A stretch of 34,219 nt of DNA from RGIG7213 sp045540335 (GCA_045540335.1 JAZQHC010000030.1:1-34219), one strand, 5' to 3'. Numbered from the stretch's first letter, positions 8,047 through 16,596 are shown. A program made the numbers and translations. Notes: generated by a model from the letters alone, not told the origin.

Positions 8047-8083
8047 AAGTAGTGATATTCCTTTTATTTTTACGCCGTACAGG

Positions 8084-8680
8084 CTATATGTTATTATCCG
8101 ATTTTGCGCGTTTTAAAGCTTTAACAAGCATTTCTGCATGGTCAAACGCGAGGTGCGTTTGACTTTTATATTCAAGTGTTTTTCCTGCGGAAAATTGAAT
8201 CTCGTCTGCTTCGTTTTTAAGCCGCACGCTACAGCTGCAGTTATCGCACACGGAAAGATCCAGCATAAACCATTCTGCTTTAGCCGCATCGTCGCCTGCT
8301 TTGGGGGTTATATCGTTTTTATTTACAGATGCGTAATACGCATAGGAAACTACCCAACCGCGCGGATCCCTTCCCGGGGCTGAAAAAATTCCCACATCGA
8401 ATAATTCAAGCGAATCCACGTGCGTTTCTTCAAGCAGCTCTCGCTTGGCGGTTTGCTCTATACTTTCGTTTTTGTTTGCGAACCCGCCGGGGAAAGCATA
8501 GCACCCGCAATACGGGTGATTCTTACGCTTAATAAGAAGCACGTATGTTTTTCCTCCGTCCTTTGCGAATATTATCACATCTGCCGTAAGCGAGGGTTTG
8601 TCGTATTTTTCGCTTGAGTACGATTTTAAAAATTCTTCCTGCGTAATTCCGTTTTCGTCTTTAATATTCATATTTTCCAT
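8084..8680 (-). CDS. NUDIX hydrolase
   Basis: Product of 198 aa. The Nudix box is clear: GGFANKNESIEQTAKRELLE followed by ETHV fits GX5EX7REUXEEXGU, with the catalytic glutamates in RELLEE. The preceding strand (VLLIKRKNHPYCGCYAFPGG) resembles ADP-ribose and nucleotide-sugar pyrophosphatases. There is no C-terminal winged helix, so it is not the NAD regulator NrtR. Given its position upstream of nfnAB-nadK, a dinucleotide substrate such as ADP-ribose or NADH is plausible, but this is inference. Two starts are possible (8680, or ATG at 8671); neither has a strong ribosome-binding site. An extra loop with CDNCSCSV near residue 150 is a feature I cannot explain. Confidence 0.85.
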   Translation of the reverse strand: MENMNIKDENGITQEEFLKSYSSEKYDKPSLTADVIIFAKDGGKTYVLLIKRKNHPYCGCYAFPGGFANKNESIEQTAKRELLEETHVDSLELFDVGIFSAPGRDPRGWVVSYAYYASVNKNDITPKAGDDAAKAEWFMLDLSVCDNCSCSVRLKNEADEIQFSAGKTLEYKSQTHLAFDHAEMLVKALKRAKSDNNI

Positions 8681-8698
8681 TTCAATTCAGTTTTCCTA

Positions 8699-8815
8699 TT
8701 CAAGGGCGCATCATTCGGCTTTGCCGAATGGCGGCTGTATAAAAAAAGCTATCCTTGTATAAAAGCCTCACACGAACAGCCGCAAGGCTGATTTATCAGC
8801 CTATGCGCCCTTGAA
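8699..8815. repeat. Intergenic cloverleaf element (four-way junction of perfect palindromes)
   Basis: Four stems nest with one unpaired base: P1 13 bp (8699-8711 with 8803-8815), P2 8 bp hairpin (8712-8730, loop TTT), P3 8 bp (8731-8738 with 8776-8783, 37-base loop), P4 7-8 bp hairpin (8785-8802). Every arm is a perfect complement. It is not a tRNA (no T loop or D arm). It could be a structured RNA in the minus-strand transcript or a non-autonomous mobile palindrome; the sequence alone does not decide. Confidence 0.7.
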
Positions 8816-8841
8816 CGCTCGTGCCCGTTTTATATCAGGCT

Positions 8842-10056
8842 TTAAAAATCAACCGCTGTATCATCGTAACAGCACATCAGTAATTTTACCATTTCGCTTT
8901 GAGAAATTTCCCTTGGGTTAGACAGCGTGCAAGCATCGTTTAACGCTTCCCTTGCTATATTCTGCACCCTTTGTTCAAAAACCTCGCGCGGAATAAAGCC
9001 TTCTGCATTTTCACATCCGACAGAGCAGTGTTTTATACATTGCGGTATATTAAGCTTTTCGTTCAACCCTCTTAAAAAGTCAATAAGCGCGTTTACAAGC
9101 CCGCACGGGTCTTTTCCCTGAAGGCCAAGCGCTTGTGCTATTTGGCAATATCTTTGCCTTGCCCTTTCGTTTTTGGAATTGAATGCTATTACCTTCGGCA
9201 GATACATAGCGTTAGCCGCACCGTGTATAATATGGCTTCCGTAATCGGCGAATGCCGCACCCGTTTTGTGAGCCATTGAATGGACTATTCCCAAAAGCGC
9301 ATTTGAAAACGCCATTCCCGCAAGGCATTGCGCGTTATGCATTTCTGCGCGTTTTTCTTTATCGCCGTTATACGAAGGAACGATGCTTTCACTTATCATT
9401 TTTATTGCATGCAGCGCCAACGGATCTGTGAAATCGTTTGCGGCGGTGGAAACGTACGCTTCGATCGAATGCGTCAACGCGTCCATCCCTGTATGGGCGG
9501 CAAGTTTTTTAGGCATCGTTTGCGCCAGATCAGGATCTACTATTGCAACGTCAGGCGTTATTTCATAATCTGCGATGGGGTATTTTATACCTTTATCGTA
9601 ATCGGTAATAATAGAAAACGCCGTAACCTCCGTTGCGGTTCCCGAGGTAGATGATATCGCGCAGAATCGTGCTTTTTTTCTTAAAGGCGGTATGCCGAAA
9701 ACACGGCACATTTCTTCAAACGTAATTTCGGGATATTCGTATTTTATCCACATGGCTTTTGCCGCATCAATAGGCGAGCCGCCGCCAAGCGCCACGATCC
9801 AATCGGGGTTAAACTGCCTCATCTGTTCTGCGCCGCGCATTACCGTTTGAACGGAGGGATCAGGCTCGATCCCCTCTATGATCTGCACCTGCATGCCCGC
9901 TTCTTTCAAAAGCGAACAAACCTTATCTGCAAACCCGAATTTTTTCATTGATTCGCCGCCTATGCAGACGGCAGCCCTTTTGCCGCGAAGATCTTTAACG
10001 GCGCTTATCGATCCTGCGCCGTAGTAAATATCCCTTGGCAGTGTAAATCTTGCCAT
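8842..10056 (-). CDS. Iron-containing (group III) alcohol dehydrogenase
   Basis: Product of 404 aa. It catalyses NAD(P)H-dependent aldehyde/alcohol interconversion, typically ethanol or butanol formation in clostridial fermentation. Visible: VALGGGSPIDAAKAMW (nucleotide-binding Gly-rich loop, 88-103), the STSGTATEVTAFS segment, and the metal ligands D192 and H196 (MDALTHSIEAY), H263 (HSMAHKTG) and H278 (IIHGAANAMYLP). ATG 10056 is preferred because AAGGAG lies 8 bases upstream; the longer in-frame start adds 13 residues with no homology-like features. It lies 61 bases after yfcE on the same strand and may share its transcript. Cofactor preference is not predicted here. Confidence 0.92.
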   Translation of the reverse strand: MARFTLPRDIYYGAGSISAVKDLRGKRAAVCIGGESMKKFGFADKVCSLLKEAGMQVQIIEGIEPDPSVQTVMRGAEQMRQFNPDWIVALGGGSPIDAAKAMWIKYEYPEITFEEMCRVFGIPPLRKKARFCAISSTSGTATEVTAFSIITDYDKGIKYPIADYEITPDVAIVDPDLAQTMPKKLAAHTGMDALTHSIEAYVSTAANDFTDPLALHAIKMISESIVPSYNGDKEKRAEMHNAQCLAGMAFSNALLGIVHSMAHKTGAAFADYGSHIIHGAANAMYLPKVIAFNSKNERARQRYCQIAQALGLQGKDPCGLVNALIDFLRGLNEKLNIPQCIKHCSVGCENAEGFIPREVFEQRVQNIAREALNDACTLSNPREISQSEMVKLLMCCYDDTAVDF

Positions 10057-10117
10057 AACAACTCTCCTTAATTTATTTGAGAAGATTATTGCCAATTATG
10101 CAAGATTTAATTCTTAA

Positions 10118-10660
10118 TTACAAGGAATACGTGTCATAGACCTCGCCGTTAAGATTTTTCCATTCAAAAACGCCGTTTTCAAACGTCATATAGCTTCTTT
10201 GTGACGACTGTTTCGGTATTGATACCGAACCGGGGTTAAGATACGTATGCGTTTCGCATTCAATTTTTGCAGGCACGTGCGTATGGCCGTGCAGCAATAT
10301 ATTGCCTTTACAAACAGGCGGAAGCTTTTCGCTGTTATAATTATGGCCGTGCGTTGCGTATATCAGCCTATTTTTATACGTTATCACCGCATAATCCGCC
10401 AATATCGGAAATTGCAGTACCATCTGATCGACCTCGGTATCGCAATTCCCCCTTACGCACAGTATTTTTTCTTTCAAACCGTTTAAAATATCAATAACGG
10501 CTTTGGGTGCGTATCCATTGGGCAGATCGTTTCGCGGGCCGTGATACAAAATATCGCCCAAAAGAAGTATTTTATCTGCTTTTTCTTTTTCAAACGCTTC
10601 AACAAGCATTCTGCAATACGTTTCCGAGCCGTGTATATCAGAAGCGATAAACCATTTCAT
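10118..10660 (-). CDS. yfcE: YfcE-type metallophosphodiesterase
   Basis: Product of 180 aa, matching the length and much of the sequence of E. coli YfcE as I recall it. Metal-site motifs occur in order: ASDIHGS (6-12), LLGDILYHGPRN, RGNCDTEVDQM, THGHNY and LLHGHTHVPA, followed by LNPGSVSIPK. YfcE is a di-Mn phosphodiesterase active on model phosphodiesters with no settled physiological substrate. It begins 10 bases after the LMW phosphatase stop, so the two form an operon. Confidence 0.92.
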   Translation of the reverse strand: MKWFIASDIHGSETYCRMLVEAFEKEKADKILLLGDILYHGPRNDLPNGYAPKAVIDILNGLKEKILCVRGNCDTEVDQMVLQFPILADYAVITYKNRLIYATHGHNYNSEKLPPVCKGNILLHGHTHVPAKIECETHTYLNPGSVSIPKQSSQRSYMTFENGVFEWKNLNGEVYDTYSL

Positions 10661-10670
10661 AAAAAGCCCC

Positions 10671-11126
10671 CTATTCGTCTAAAAGTGCTTCAAGCAAGCA
10701 CGTACATCCTTCGTATATATCATTATACGCAACGTCAAATCTGCGTGAATACCAGGGGTCGCTTACGTCGCCGCCTTTGCCGGTATAATCCATCAGCTTG
10801 CGTATCTTACCCTGCGGGTCGCCGTTAAGGATCCTATTCATATTGCGGATATTTGCACTGTCCATACCCACAAATAAATCGTATTTTTCATAATCAGCCC
10901 CTTGAAGCTGAACGGCATATTTACCTGATGGATCTATTCCGTGCTTTTTCATTTCCGCAGCCGCAGGGGGATATACGGTGTGCCCCAATTCCTCGGTAGA
11001 GGTTGCCGCTGAAGCAATGTAAAATTCTTTTTCAAGACCTTTTTCTTTAACTATTTTCTTAAAAACAAATTCCGCCGTGGGCGAACGGCAAATATTGCCG
11101 TGGCACACAAACATTACCTTTTTCAT
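10671..11126 (-). CDS. Low-molecular-weight protein-tyrosine phosphatase
   Basis: Product of 151 aa. The signature CX5R(S/T) loop is CHGNICRS with catalytic C8 and R14. The general-acid loop DPWY is at 123-126, followed by RRFDVAYNDIYEGC as in other family members. It dephosphorylates phosphotyrosine proteins or, in some bacteria, arginine phosphate (YwlE); the residue after the nucleophile that separates those activities cannot be judged safely by eye. It is the first gene of the minus-strand phosphatase-YfcE-alcohol dehydrogenase group, transcribed from a consensus promoter divergent from the hyd operon. Confidence 0.92.
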   Translation of the reverse strand: MKKVMFVCHGNICRSPTAEFVFKKIVKEKGLEKEFYIASAATSTEELGHTVYPPAAAEMKKHGIDPSGKYAVQLQGADYEKYDLFVGMDSANIRNMNRILNGDPQGKIRKLMDYTGKGGDVSDPWYSRRFDVAYNDIYEGCTCLLEALLDE

Positions 11127-11203
11127 ACTTTAACCGTTGATCTGCGCAAATCAGAAGTATTTTTTTGCCACCAGACCGACCTTTCAACAAAAATCCATTG
11201 TAT

Positions 11204-11232
11204 ATTATATATCAACATAAAGAAAAAATCAA
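11204..11232 (-). promoter_or_regulatory. Promoter of the LMW phosphatase operon
   Basis: Minus strand: TTGATT (11227-11232), 17-bp spacer, TATAAT (11204-11209). The predicted leader is about 75 bases. Only 24 bp separate it from the divergent hyd promoter. Confidence 0.8.
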
Positions 11233-11256
11233 GTATTTTTATTATTTTGTTTAAAC

Positions 11257-11285
11257 TTGAAATATTCATAAATATCATGTATCAT
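11257..11285 (+). promoter_or_regulatory. Promoter of the hydrogenase maturation operon
   Basis: TTGAAA (11257-11262), 17-bp spacer, TATCAT (11280-11285). Downstream, an 8-bp inverted repeat TTTTGATA (11288-11295) / TATCAAAA (11317-11324) covers the start site and leader and could be an operator or leader hairpin. Confidence 0.7.
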
Positions 11286-11345
11286 TCTTTTGATACGCGA
11301 GGGGTAGTTTTCTGCATATCAAAATACGAAAGGGCGTTCACGTAT

Positions 11346-11609
11346 ATGAAGACAAGAGTTGCTGTGATGAGTATAATCGTACAAGATGCCGACGCCGTAG
11401 AAAGGATAAATTCCATTCTGCACGAATACGGGCAGTTTATAATCGGCAGAATGGGTATTCCGTACAGGCAAAAAAATATTAACATCATCAGCATTGCGCT
11501 TGATGCCCCGCAGGATATAATATCAGCTTTATCGGGAAAGATTGGGAAATTATCCGGTATAAGCGTAAAAACTGCATATTCGGAGGTTGTTTCTGAAAAT
11601 GTACAATAA
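11346..11609 (+). CDS. TM1266-type putative regulator of the [FeFe]-hydrogenase system
   Basis: Product of 87 aa. The sequence VAVMSIIVQDADAVERINSI then LHEYGQFIIGRMGIPYRQK follows the family of small NikR-C/ACT-like proteins found beside hyd genes (TM1266 in Thermotoga); the predicted fold is one beta-alpha-beta regulator domain with no DNA-binding part. The ATG at 11346 fits the family N-terminus, with AAAGGG about 10 bases upstream. It is the first gene of the hyd operon and its 3' end overlaps hydE by 11 bases. The regulatory function is a family prediction, not demonstrated by the sequence. Confidence 0.88.
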   Translation: MKTRVAVMSIIVQDADAVERINSILHEYGQFIIGRMGIPYRQKNINIISIALDAPQDIISALSGKIGKLSGISVKTAYSEVVSENVQ

Positions 11610-12660
11610 TTTTCAGCTTGAAGAAAAGCTTGCCGCAGAGCACCGCCTTACAGAAAAAGAATATACAGAGCTTGTGAAAAACATATGCGATGAATCTGCG
11701 CAGGTGCTTCGCAAATACGCCCTTGAAGAACGCCACAGGGTATTTGGAAACAAGGTTTACCTTCGCGGCTTGATAGAAATATCAAACGTTTGCAAAAACG
11801 ACTGCTATTATTGCGGAATAAGAAAAAGCAATAAAAAATGTCAGCGTTACCGTTTAACGAAGGAAGATATTCTTGCTTGCTGTCACACGGGATATTCTTT
11901 GGGATTGAGAACGTTCGTTTTACAAGGCGGCGAGGACGGATATTTTACAGACAGCGTTTTATGCAGTATTATATCCGATATAAAATCTCAATTTCCTGAT
12001 TGTGCCGTAACCTTATCTTTAGGCGAGCGCAGCCTTGAAAGCTACAGGCTTTTAAAAAAAGCAGGTGCAGACAGGTATTTACTTCGTCACGAAACGGCAG
12101 ACGAAAAGCATTATTCAATGCTGCACCCTGATAATATGTCGTTTAAAAAAAGAATGGAATGCCTTCAAAACCTGCGCGAATTGGGCTTTCAGGTAGGTTG
12201 CGGGTTTATGGTGGGCTCGCCGTATCAAACGGAAGAACACATCGCAAAGGATCTTAAATTTATCGAAGAATTCAAGCCTGAAATGTGCGGTATAGGCCCT
12301 TTTATTCCGCATTGCGACACGCCCTTCGGTGCGTATCCTATACCAAGCGGAAAGCTTACCTGTGCTTTACTTTCGATAATCAGAATAATACATCCGCAGA
12401 TACTTTTGCCCTCGACTACCGCTTTAAATTCAGTTGGTACAGGCGGAAGAGAAAACGGTATTTTATCAGGCGCAAACGTTATAATGCCAAACCTTTCCCC
12501 CACTTCTGTAAGGGAAAAATATATGCTTTACAACGGCAAGGCTTACTCCGGCTCTGAAGCGGCGGAAGGAATTGCAGAATTGATGGCAAGCATGGCAGAG
12601 ATCGGATACGAAGCAGTCGGCGCACGCGGGGATCACCCTCTTTATTCGAAAACAAATTAA
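11599..12660 (+). CDS. hydE: [FeFe]-hydrogenase maturation radical SAM enzyme HydE
   Basis: Product of 353 aa. The radical SAM motif CKNDCYYC (C65, C69, C72) lies in EISNVCKNDCYYCGIR, characteristic of HydE, and LRTFVLQGGEDGYF follows as in biotin-synthase-like barrels. HydE acts with HydG and HydF to build the 2Fe subcluster of the H-cluster, probably supplying or processing the bridging dithiolate precursor. ATG 11599 lies 12 bases after GGAGG; the upstream TTG (11587) directly touches the GGAGG and is unlikely. It overlaps the regulator gene by 11 bases. Confidence 0.95.
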   Translation: MYNNFQLEEKLAAEHRLTEKEYTELVKNICDESAQVLRKYALEERHRVFGNKVYLRGLIEISNVCKNDCYYCGIRKSNKKCQRYRLTKEDILACCHTGYSLGLRTFVLQGGEDGYFTDSVLCSIISDIKSQFPDCAVTLSLGERSLESYRLLKKAGADRYLLRHETADEKHYSMLHPDNMSFKKRMECLQNLRELGFQVGCGFMVGSPYQTEEHIAKDLKFIEEFKPEMCGIGPFIPHCDTPFGAYPIPSGKLTCALLSIIRIIHPQILLPSTTALNSVGTGGRENGILSGANVIMPNLSPTSVREKYMLYNGKAYSGSEAAEGIAELMASMAEIGYEAVGARGDHPLYSKTN

Positions 12661-12710
12661 ATTTATCTGACAGGAAAGATAATATCTGACCTGCAAGAAA
12701 GGAACATAAC

Positions 12711-14159
12711 ATGGCTATTTACAACCCAAAATCATTAAAGGCGGAAGAATTTATCAACGACGGCGAAATCAAAGCAACGTTGGCATACGCTGAAGAAAAC
12801 AAAAACAACATCGAATTGATAGACAGCATAATCGACAAGGCGCGCCCGAAAAAGACTGAAACGGGGTACGTTTGCGCAGGTCTTACCCACCGAGAAGCTT
12901 CGGTGCTGCTTGCATGCGAGATACCCGAAAAAATTGAAGAAATATACAAGGTTGCAGAAGAGATAAAGCTTGCTTTTTACGGCAACAGAATAGTAATTTT
13001 TGCACCGTTATATCTTTCAAACTATTGCGTAAACGGATGCGTTTATTGCCCTTATCACCTTAAGAATAAGACTATCCCGCGCAAAAAGCTTACGCAAGAA
13101 GAGGTAAAAGCAGAGGTTATCGCCCTTCAAGACATGGGCCACAAGCGACTTGCCATCGAATCAGGTGAAGATCCTGTAAACAACCCCATAGAATATATTT
13201 TAGAGTGTATAAACACAATATACAGCGTTAAGCATAAAAACGGCGCTATACGTAGGGTAAACGTCAATATCGCCGCAACTACGGTTGAAAATTACAAAAA
13301 ACTTGCCGATGCCGGTATAGGAACTTATATCCTTTTCCAAGAAACTTATCACAAGGAAAGCTATCTTAAGCTTCATCCCACAGGCCCTAAGCACGATTAC
13401 AATTATCACACGGAAGCGCACGACAGGGCCATGCAGGGCGGTATTGATGACGTAGGACTTGGCGTTTTATTCGGACTTGAATTGTACAAGTACGAATTTG
13501 CAGGGCTTTTGATGCACGCCGAGCATTTAGAAGCGGCGTTTGGCGTAGGTCCGCATACCATAAGCGTGCCGAGAATAAAAAAAGCATCCGACATAGATCC
13601 CACTGCTTTTGACAATTCCATAAGCGACGATATATTTAAAAAGATAACTGCCTGCATAAGGCTTGCCGTTCCATATACGGGAATAATCATTTCCACAAGA
13701 GAATCAGAACAGGTTCGTTCAGAGCTTTTGCATTTAGGCGTTTCACAGGTAAGCGGCGGTTCACGTACATCCGTAGGCGGATACGCTTGCGAAGAACGTC
13801 CGCACGATACAGAACAGTTTGACGTTTCCGACCAACGCACGCTTGACGAAGTCGTTCATTGGTTGATAGACAACGGACATATTCCCTCTTTCTGCACGGC
13901 TTGCTACCGCGAAGGAAGAACGGGCGACCGTTTTATGAGCTTATGCAAAACGGGTCAGATACTTAACTGCTGCCATCCCAACGCTTTAATGACGTTAACA
14001 GAATACCTTGTTGACTACGCTTCCGACGAAACGAAGGCAGCAGGATACAAAATGATAGAACAAGAATTAAATCGTATCCCAAAAGAAAAGGTGCGCAATA
14101 TTGCACAAGATAATATCGAGCATATTAAAAATTCAGACAGACGGGATTTCAGGTTTTAA
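12711..14159 (+). CDS. hydG: [FeFe]-hydrogenase maturation radical SAM enzyme HydG
   Basis: Product of 482 aa, normal for HydG, which cleaves tyrosine to CO and cyanide for the H-cluster. The N-terminal radical SAM motif CVNGCVYC (C106, C110, C113) and the C-terminal auxiliary-cluster motif CTAC-x22-C (ending in NCCHPNA), which holds the five-iron cluster with the labile iron, are both intact. It starts 50 bases after hydE with AAAGGA upstream of the ATG. ThiH is the nearest relative, but the C-terminal CX2CX22C and the hydE/hydF context settle the call. Confidence 0.96.
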   Translation: MAIYNPKSLKAEEFINDGEIKATLAYAEENKNNIELIDSIIDKARPKKTETGYVCAGLTHREASVLLACEIPEKIEEIYKVAEEIKLAFYGNRIVIFAPLYLSNYCVNGCVYCPYHLKNKTIPRKKLTQEEVKAEVIALQDMGHKRLAIESGEDPVNNPIEYILECINTIYSVKHKNGAIRRVNVNIAATTVENYKKLADAGIGTYILFQETYHKESYLKLHPTGPKHDYNYHTEAHDRAMQGGIDDVGLGVLFGLELYKYEFAGLLMHAEHLEAAFGVGPHTISVPRIKKASDIDPTAFDNSISDDIFKKITACIRLAVPYTGIIISTRESEQVRSELLHLGVSQVSGGSRTSVGGYACEERPHDTEQFDVSDQRTLDEVVHWLIDNGHIPSFCTACYREGRTGDRFMSLCKTGQILNCCHPNALMTLTEYLVDYASDETKAAGYKMIEQELNRIPKEKVRNIAQDNIEHIKNSDRRDFRF

Positions 14160-14161
14160 AA

Positions 14162-15346
14162 ATGGGACTTAACGATACGCCTTCTGGCGAAAGAATAAAT
14201 ATCGGCTTTTTTGGGATGCGCAACGCCGGAAAATCAAGCGTTGTAAACGCTTTAACGGGTCAATCGGTTTCGGTTGTTTCAAGCACTGCGGGAACAACGA
14301 CGGACCCTGTAAAAAAGGCAATGGAGTTATCTCCCCTTGGCGCCGTTGTGATAATAGACACCCCCGGATTTGACGACGAGGGCACCCTTGGCGAATTACG
14401 CGTTAAAACCACGCGAAGAACGCTTGCATATACCGATATAGCTGTTTTGGTAATAGATGCGCAAAAAGGCATCTGTCCGCTTGACGAGGTGCTGATATCT
14501 GAATTTGAAAACAGAAAGATACCGTACGTTAAAGTGTATAACAAGTGCGATCTTGCTAAAGCACCGATTTCAGACGGGATATGTATAAGTGCAAAGAACA
14601 ACGTCGGCATAAACGAATTAAAAGCGAAAATAGGCGAAGTTTTGAAAACCAACGCAGAAAAAAAACGCCTTATTTCAGATATTTTGCCGCCAAACGCGCT
14701 TTGCGTGCTTGTTATCCCGATAGACGAGGCAGCCCCCAAAGGCAGACTTATACTTCCGCAGCAGCAGACCATACGCGATTTATTGGACAATAATATGTCG
14801 TGCGTATGCTGCCAACCCGAACAATTGCAAAATACGCTTGATTCTTTAAAAAGATCGCCCGATCTTGTAATAACCGATTCACAGGTATTCGGAAAAATTT
14901 CTTCTATATTGCCAAAAAACATACCGCTTACGTCTTTTTCTATACTGTTTGCACGCTATAAGGGTCAGCTTCAAACACTTACAGACGGTGCTTTTTCCAT
15001 CTGCAAACTGAAAGACGGCGATACCGTTTTAATTTCCGAAGGCTGTACCCACCGTCGCAGCTGTAAGGATATCGGCAGCGTTAAAATACCAAATATGATG
15101 CGCAAATACACGAATAAAGAGCTTAATTTTGTTTTTTCTTCAGGCGGCGAATTTCCCGAGGATCTTAATGGGATAGCTCTTGTTGTGCATTGTGGCGGAT
15201 GCGTTTTAAATGAAAAAGAAATGATGTACCGCATAAGCACGGCAAAAACCTGCGGCGTGCCTATGGTAAACTACGGTGTAGCAATCGCCGAAATGAACGG
15301 CATTTTACGCCGAAGCCTTGAAATTTTTACCGATATATCAGTTTAA
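14162..15346 (+). CDS. hydF: [FeFe]-hydrogenase maturation GTPase HydF
   Basis: Product of 394 aa. GTPase motifs: P-loop GMRNAGKSS (18-26), the STAGTTTDPV switch and DTPG (66-69), with NKCD further on. The C-terminal cluster motif CTH...HCGGC has the CxH-x~45-HCxxC layout of the HydF [4Fe-4S] site. HydF is the scaffold on which HydE and HydG assemble the 2Fe precursor before transfer to the hydrogenase. The start is 2 bases after the hydG stop, so translation is coupled. It ends the operon before a long terminator. No hydrogenase subunit follows. Confidence 0.96.
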   Translation: MGLNDTPSGERINIGFFGMRNAGKSSVVNALTGQSVSVVSSTAGTTTDPVKKAMELSPLGAVVIIDTPGFDDEGTLGELRVKTTRRTLAYTDIAVLVIDAQKGICPLDEVLISEFENRKIPYVKVYNKCDLAKAPISDGICISAKNNVGINELKAKIGEVLKTNAEKKRLISDILPPNALCVLVIPIDEAAPKGRLILPQQQTIRDLLDNNMSCVCCQPEQLQNTLDSLKRSPDLVITDSQVFGKISSILPKNIPLTSFSILFARYKGQLQTLTDGAFSICKLKDGDTVLISEGCTHRRSCKDIGSVKIPNMMRKYTNKELNFVFSSGGEFPEDLNGIALVVHCGGCVLNEKEMMYRISTAKTCGVPMVNYGVAIAEMNGILRRSLEIFTDISV

Positions 15347-15378
15347 ATAGTTCTAAAATAAAGTCGAATACGAACACA

Positions 15379-15423
15379 AAAAACTTCTATGGCAGAAGGT
15401 TATATTCTGCCATAGAAGTTTTT
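15379..15423. terminator. Strong bidirectional terminator after hydF
   Basis: A perfect 19-bp stem (15379-15397 with 15405-15423, 7-base loop) begins with five A and ends with five T, between the convergent genes hydF (+) and glf (-). Confidence 0.92.
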
Positions 15424-15425
15424 AT

Positions 15426-15468
15426 TCGCACATCCGGTGTGCGATATATTATATGTTCACTTAGTGAA
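15426..15468. repeat. Two mini-palindromes at the glf 3' end
   Basis: TCGCACA/TGTGCGA (15426-15432 with 15438-15444) and TTCAC/GTGAA (15456-15460 with 15464-15468, loop TTA) resemble the short-loop palindromes at 85-245. The second overlaps the glf stop codon. Confidence 0.5.
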
Positions 15469-16582
15469 GTAACGATTGCAATTTATTTAATGCGGCTATA
15501 ACCGTTGCGTCCATATCGTAATACTTATATTCACCAAGCCTGCCGCCAAAAAAGACTTTCTTTTCTGAATCCGACAATACTCTGTATCTATCATATAAAG
15601 CCATATTTTTGGAATCATTTACAGGGTAATATGGGTCTGCACTGTTATTGAACTCAGAGCTGTACTCTCTGCTTATAACAGTTTTCTGAAGATCTATACC
15701 ATTTTCATCTTTTCCGAACGCAAACCATTTATGTTCAATTATTCTAGTATATGGCGTTTCTGCATCGGTATAATTAACAACGGCATTCCCTTGGAAGTTA
15801 GCTATATTTAAAACCTCATTTTCAAACTCTACGCTTCTGTACTCCAAACGCCCGTACTTAAAACCAAAGAAAGCATCGATAGGACCCGTATAAATTATTT
15901 TTTCTGCTACATTATCAAAAAAATGACGGTCAGAAAAATAGTCGGTTTCCAAAAGCACCTCTACACCTGCTAGCATTTTTTGAATCATATAGGTATATCC
16001 ACAATTCGGTATTCCTTGATAAATGGCATCAAAATAGTTGTTATCATAAGTAAATCTTACCGGAAGACGTTTTATTATAAATGCGGGCAATTCATCACAT
16101 TTGCGCCCCCATTGTTTTTGCGTATATCCTTTTATCAATTTCTCGTAAATATCTGTTCCGACAAGTTTTATGGCTTGTTGTTCCAAATTTTTCGGAATAT
16201 CGATATTTGCCGCATTGCATTGTTGCTCTATCTTTTTTTGTGCTTCTTCCGGCGTAATTATACCCCACATTTTGTTAAAAGTAAGCATATTAAACGGCAA
16301 AGAATATATCTCACCTTTATAATTGGCAATTGGTGAATTGGTAAACCGATTAAATTCAGCAAAACGGTTTAAATAATCCCAAGCAACTTTAGAATTGGTA
16401 TGAAAAATATGTGCACCATAAACGTGGACATTTATCCCCTCTATTTTTTCCGTATAAATATTTCCCGCAATGTGCGGACGTTTTTCAATAACAAGAACTT
16501 TTTTACCTGCATCTGTTAATTCTCTGGCACATATTGCTCCATACAAACCTGCGCCAACAATCAAATAATCATACTTTGCCAT
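15461..16582 (-). CDS. glf: UDP-galactopyranose mutase
   Basis: Product of 373 aa, the usual Glf length. It converts UDP-galactopyranose to UDP-galactofuranose using reduced FAD. The N-terminal FAD motif YLIVGAGLYGAICAREL starts at residue 5. Other family segments are VYGAHIFHTNSKVAWDYLNRF, KQWGRKCDELP, YTGPIDAFFGFKYGRLEYRS and, near the end, FFGGRLGEYKYYDMDATVIAAL. The ATG at 16582 gives the standard N-terminus (AKYDYLIVGAG); an in-frame GTG at 16597 overlaps the upstream stop and would add 5 residues. It is the third gene of the glycosyltransferase operon, implying galactofuranose in a cell-surface glycan. Confidence 0.95.
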   Translation of the reverse strand: MAKYDYLIVGAGLYGAICARELTDAGKKVLVIEKRPHIAGNIYTEKIEGINVHVYGAHIFHTNSKVAWDYLNRFAEFNRFTNSPIANYKGEIYSLPFNMLTFNKMWGIITPEEAQKKIEQQCNAANIDIPKNLEQQAIKLVGTDIYEKLIKGYTQKQWGRKCDELPAFIIKRLPVRFTYDNNYFDAIYQGIPNCGYTYMIQKMLAGVEVLLETDYFSDRHFFDNVAEKIIYTGPIDAFFGFKYGRLEYRSVEFENEVLNIANFQGNAVVNYTDAETPYTRIIEHKWFAFGKDENGIDLQKTVISREYSSEFNNSADPYYPVNDSKNMALYDRYRVLSDSEKKVFFGGRLGEYKYYDMDATVIAALNKLQSLLH

Positions 16583-16596
16583 AACATTTAATCTCA

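Noticed and set aside
8699..8815. tRNA or tmRNA-like cloverleaf
   Set aside because: No GTTCRA T loop, no D arm consensus, no CCA and four stems of the wrong lengths.
11587..11598. TTG start for hydE upstream of the ATG at 11599
   Set aside because: The GGAGG would abut the TTG with no spacer; the ATG is better placed and gives the normal family length.
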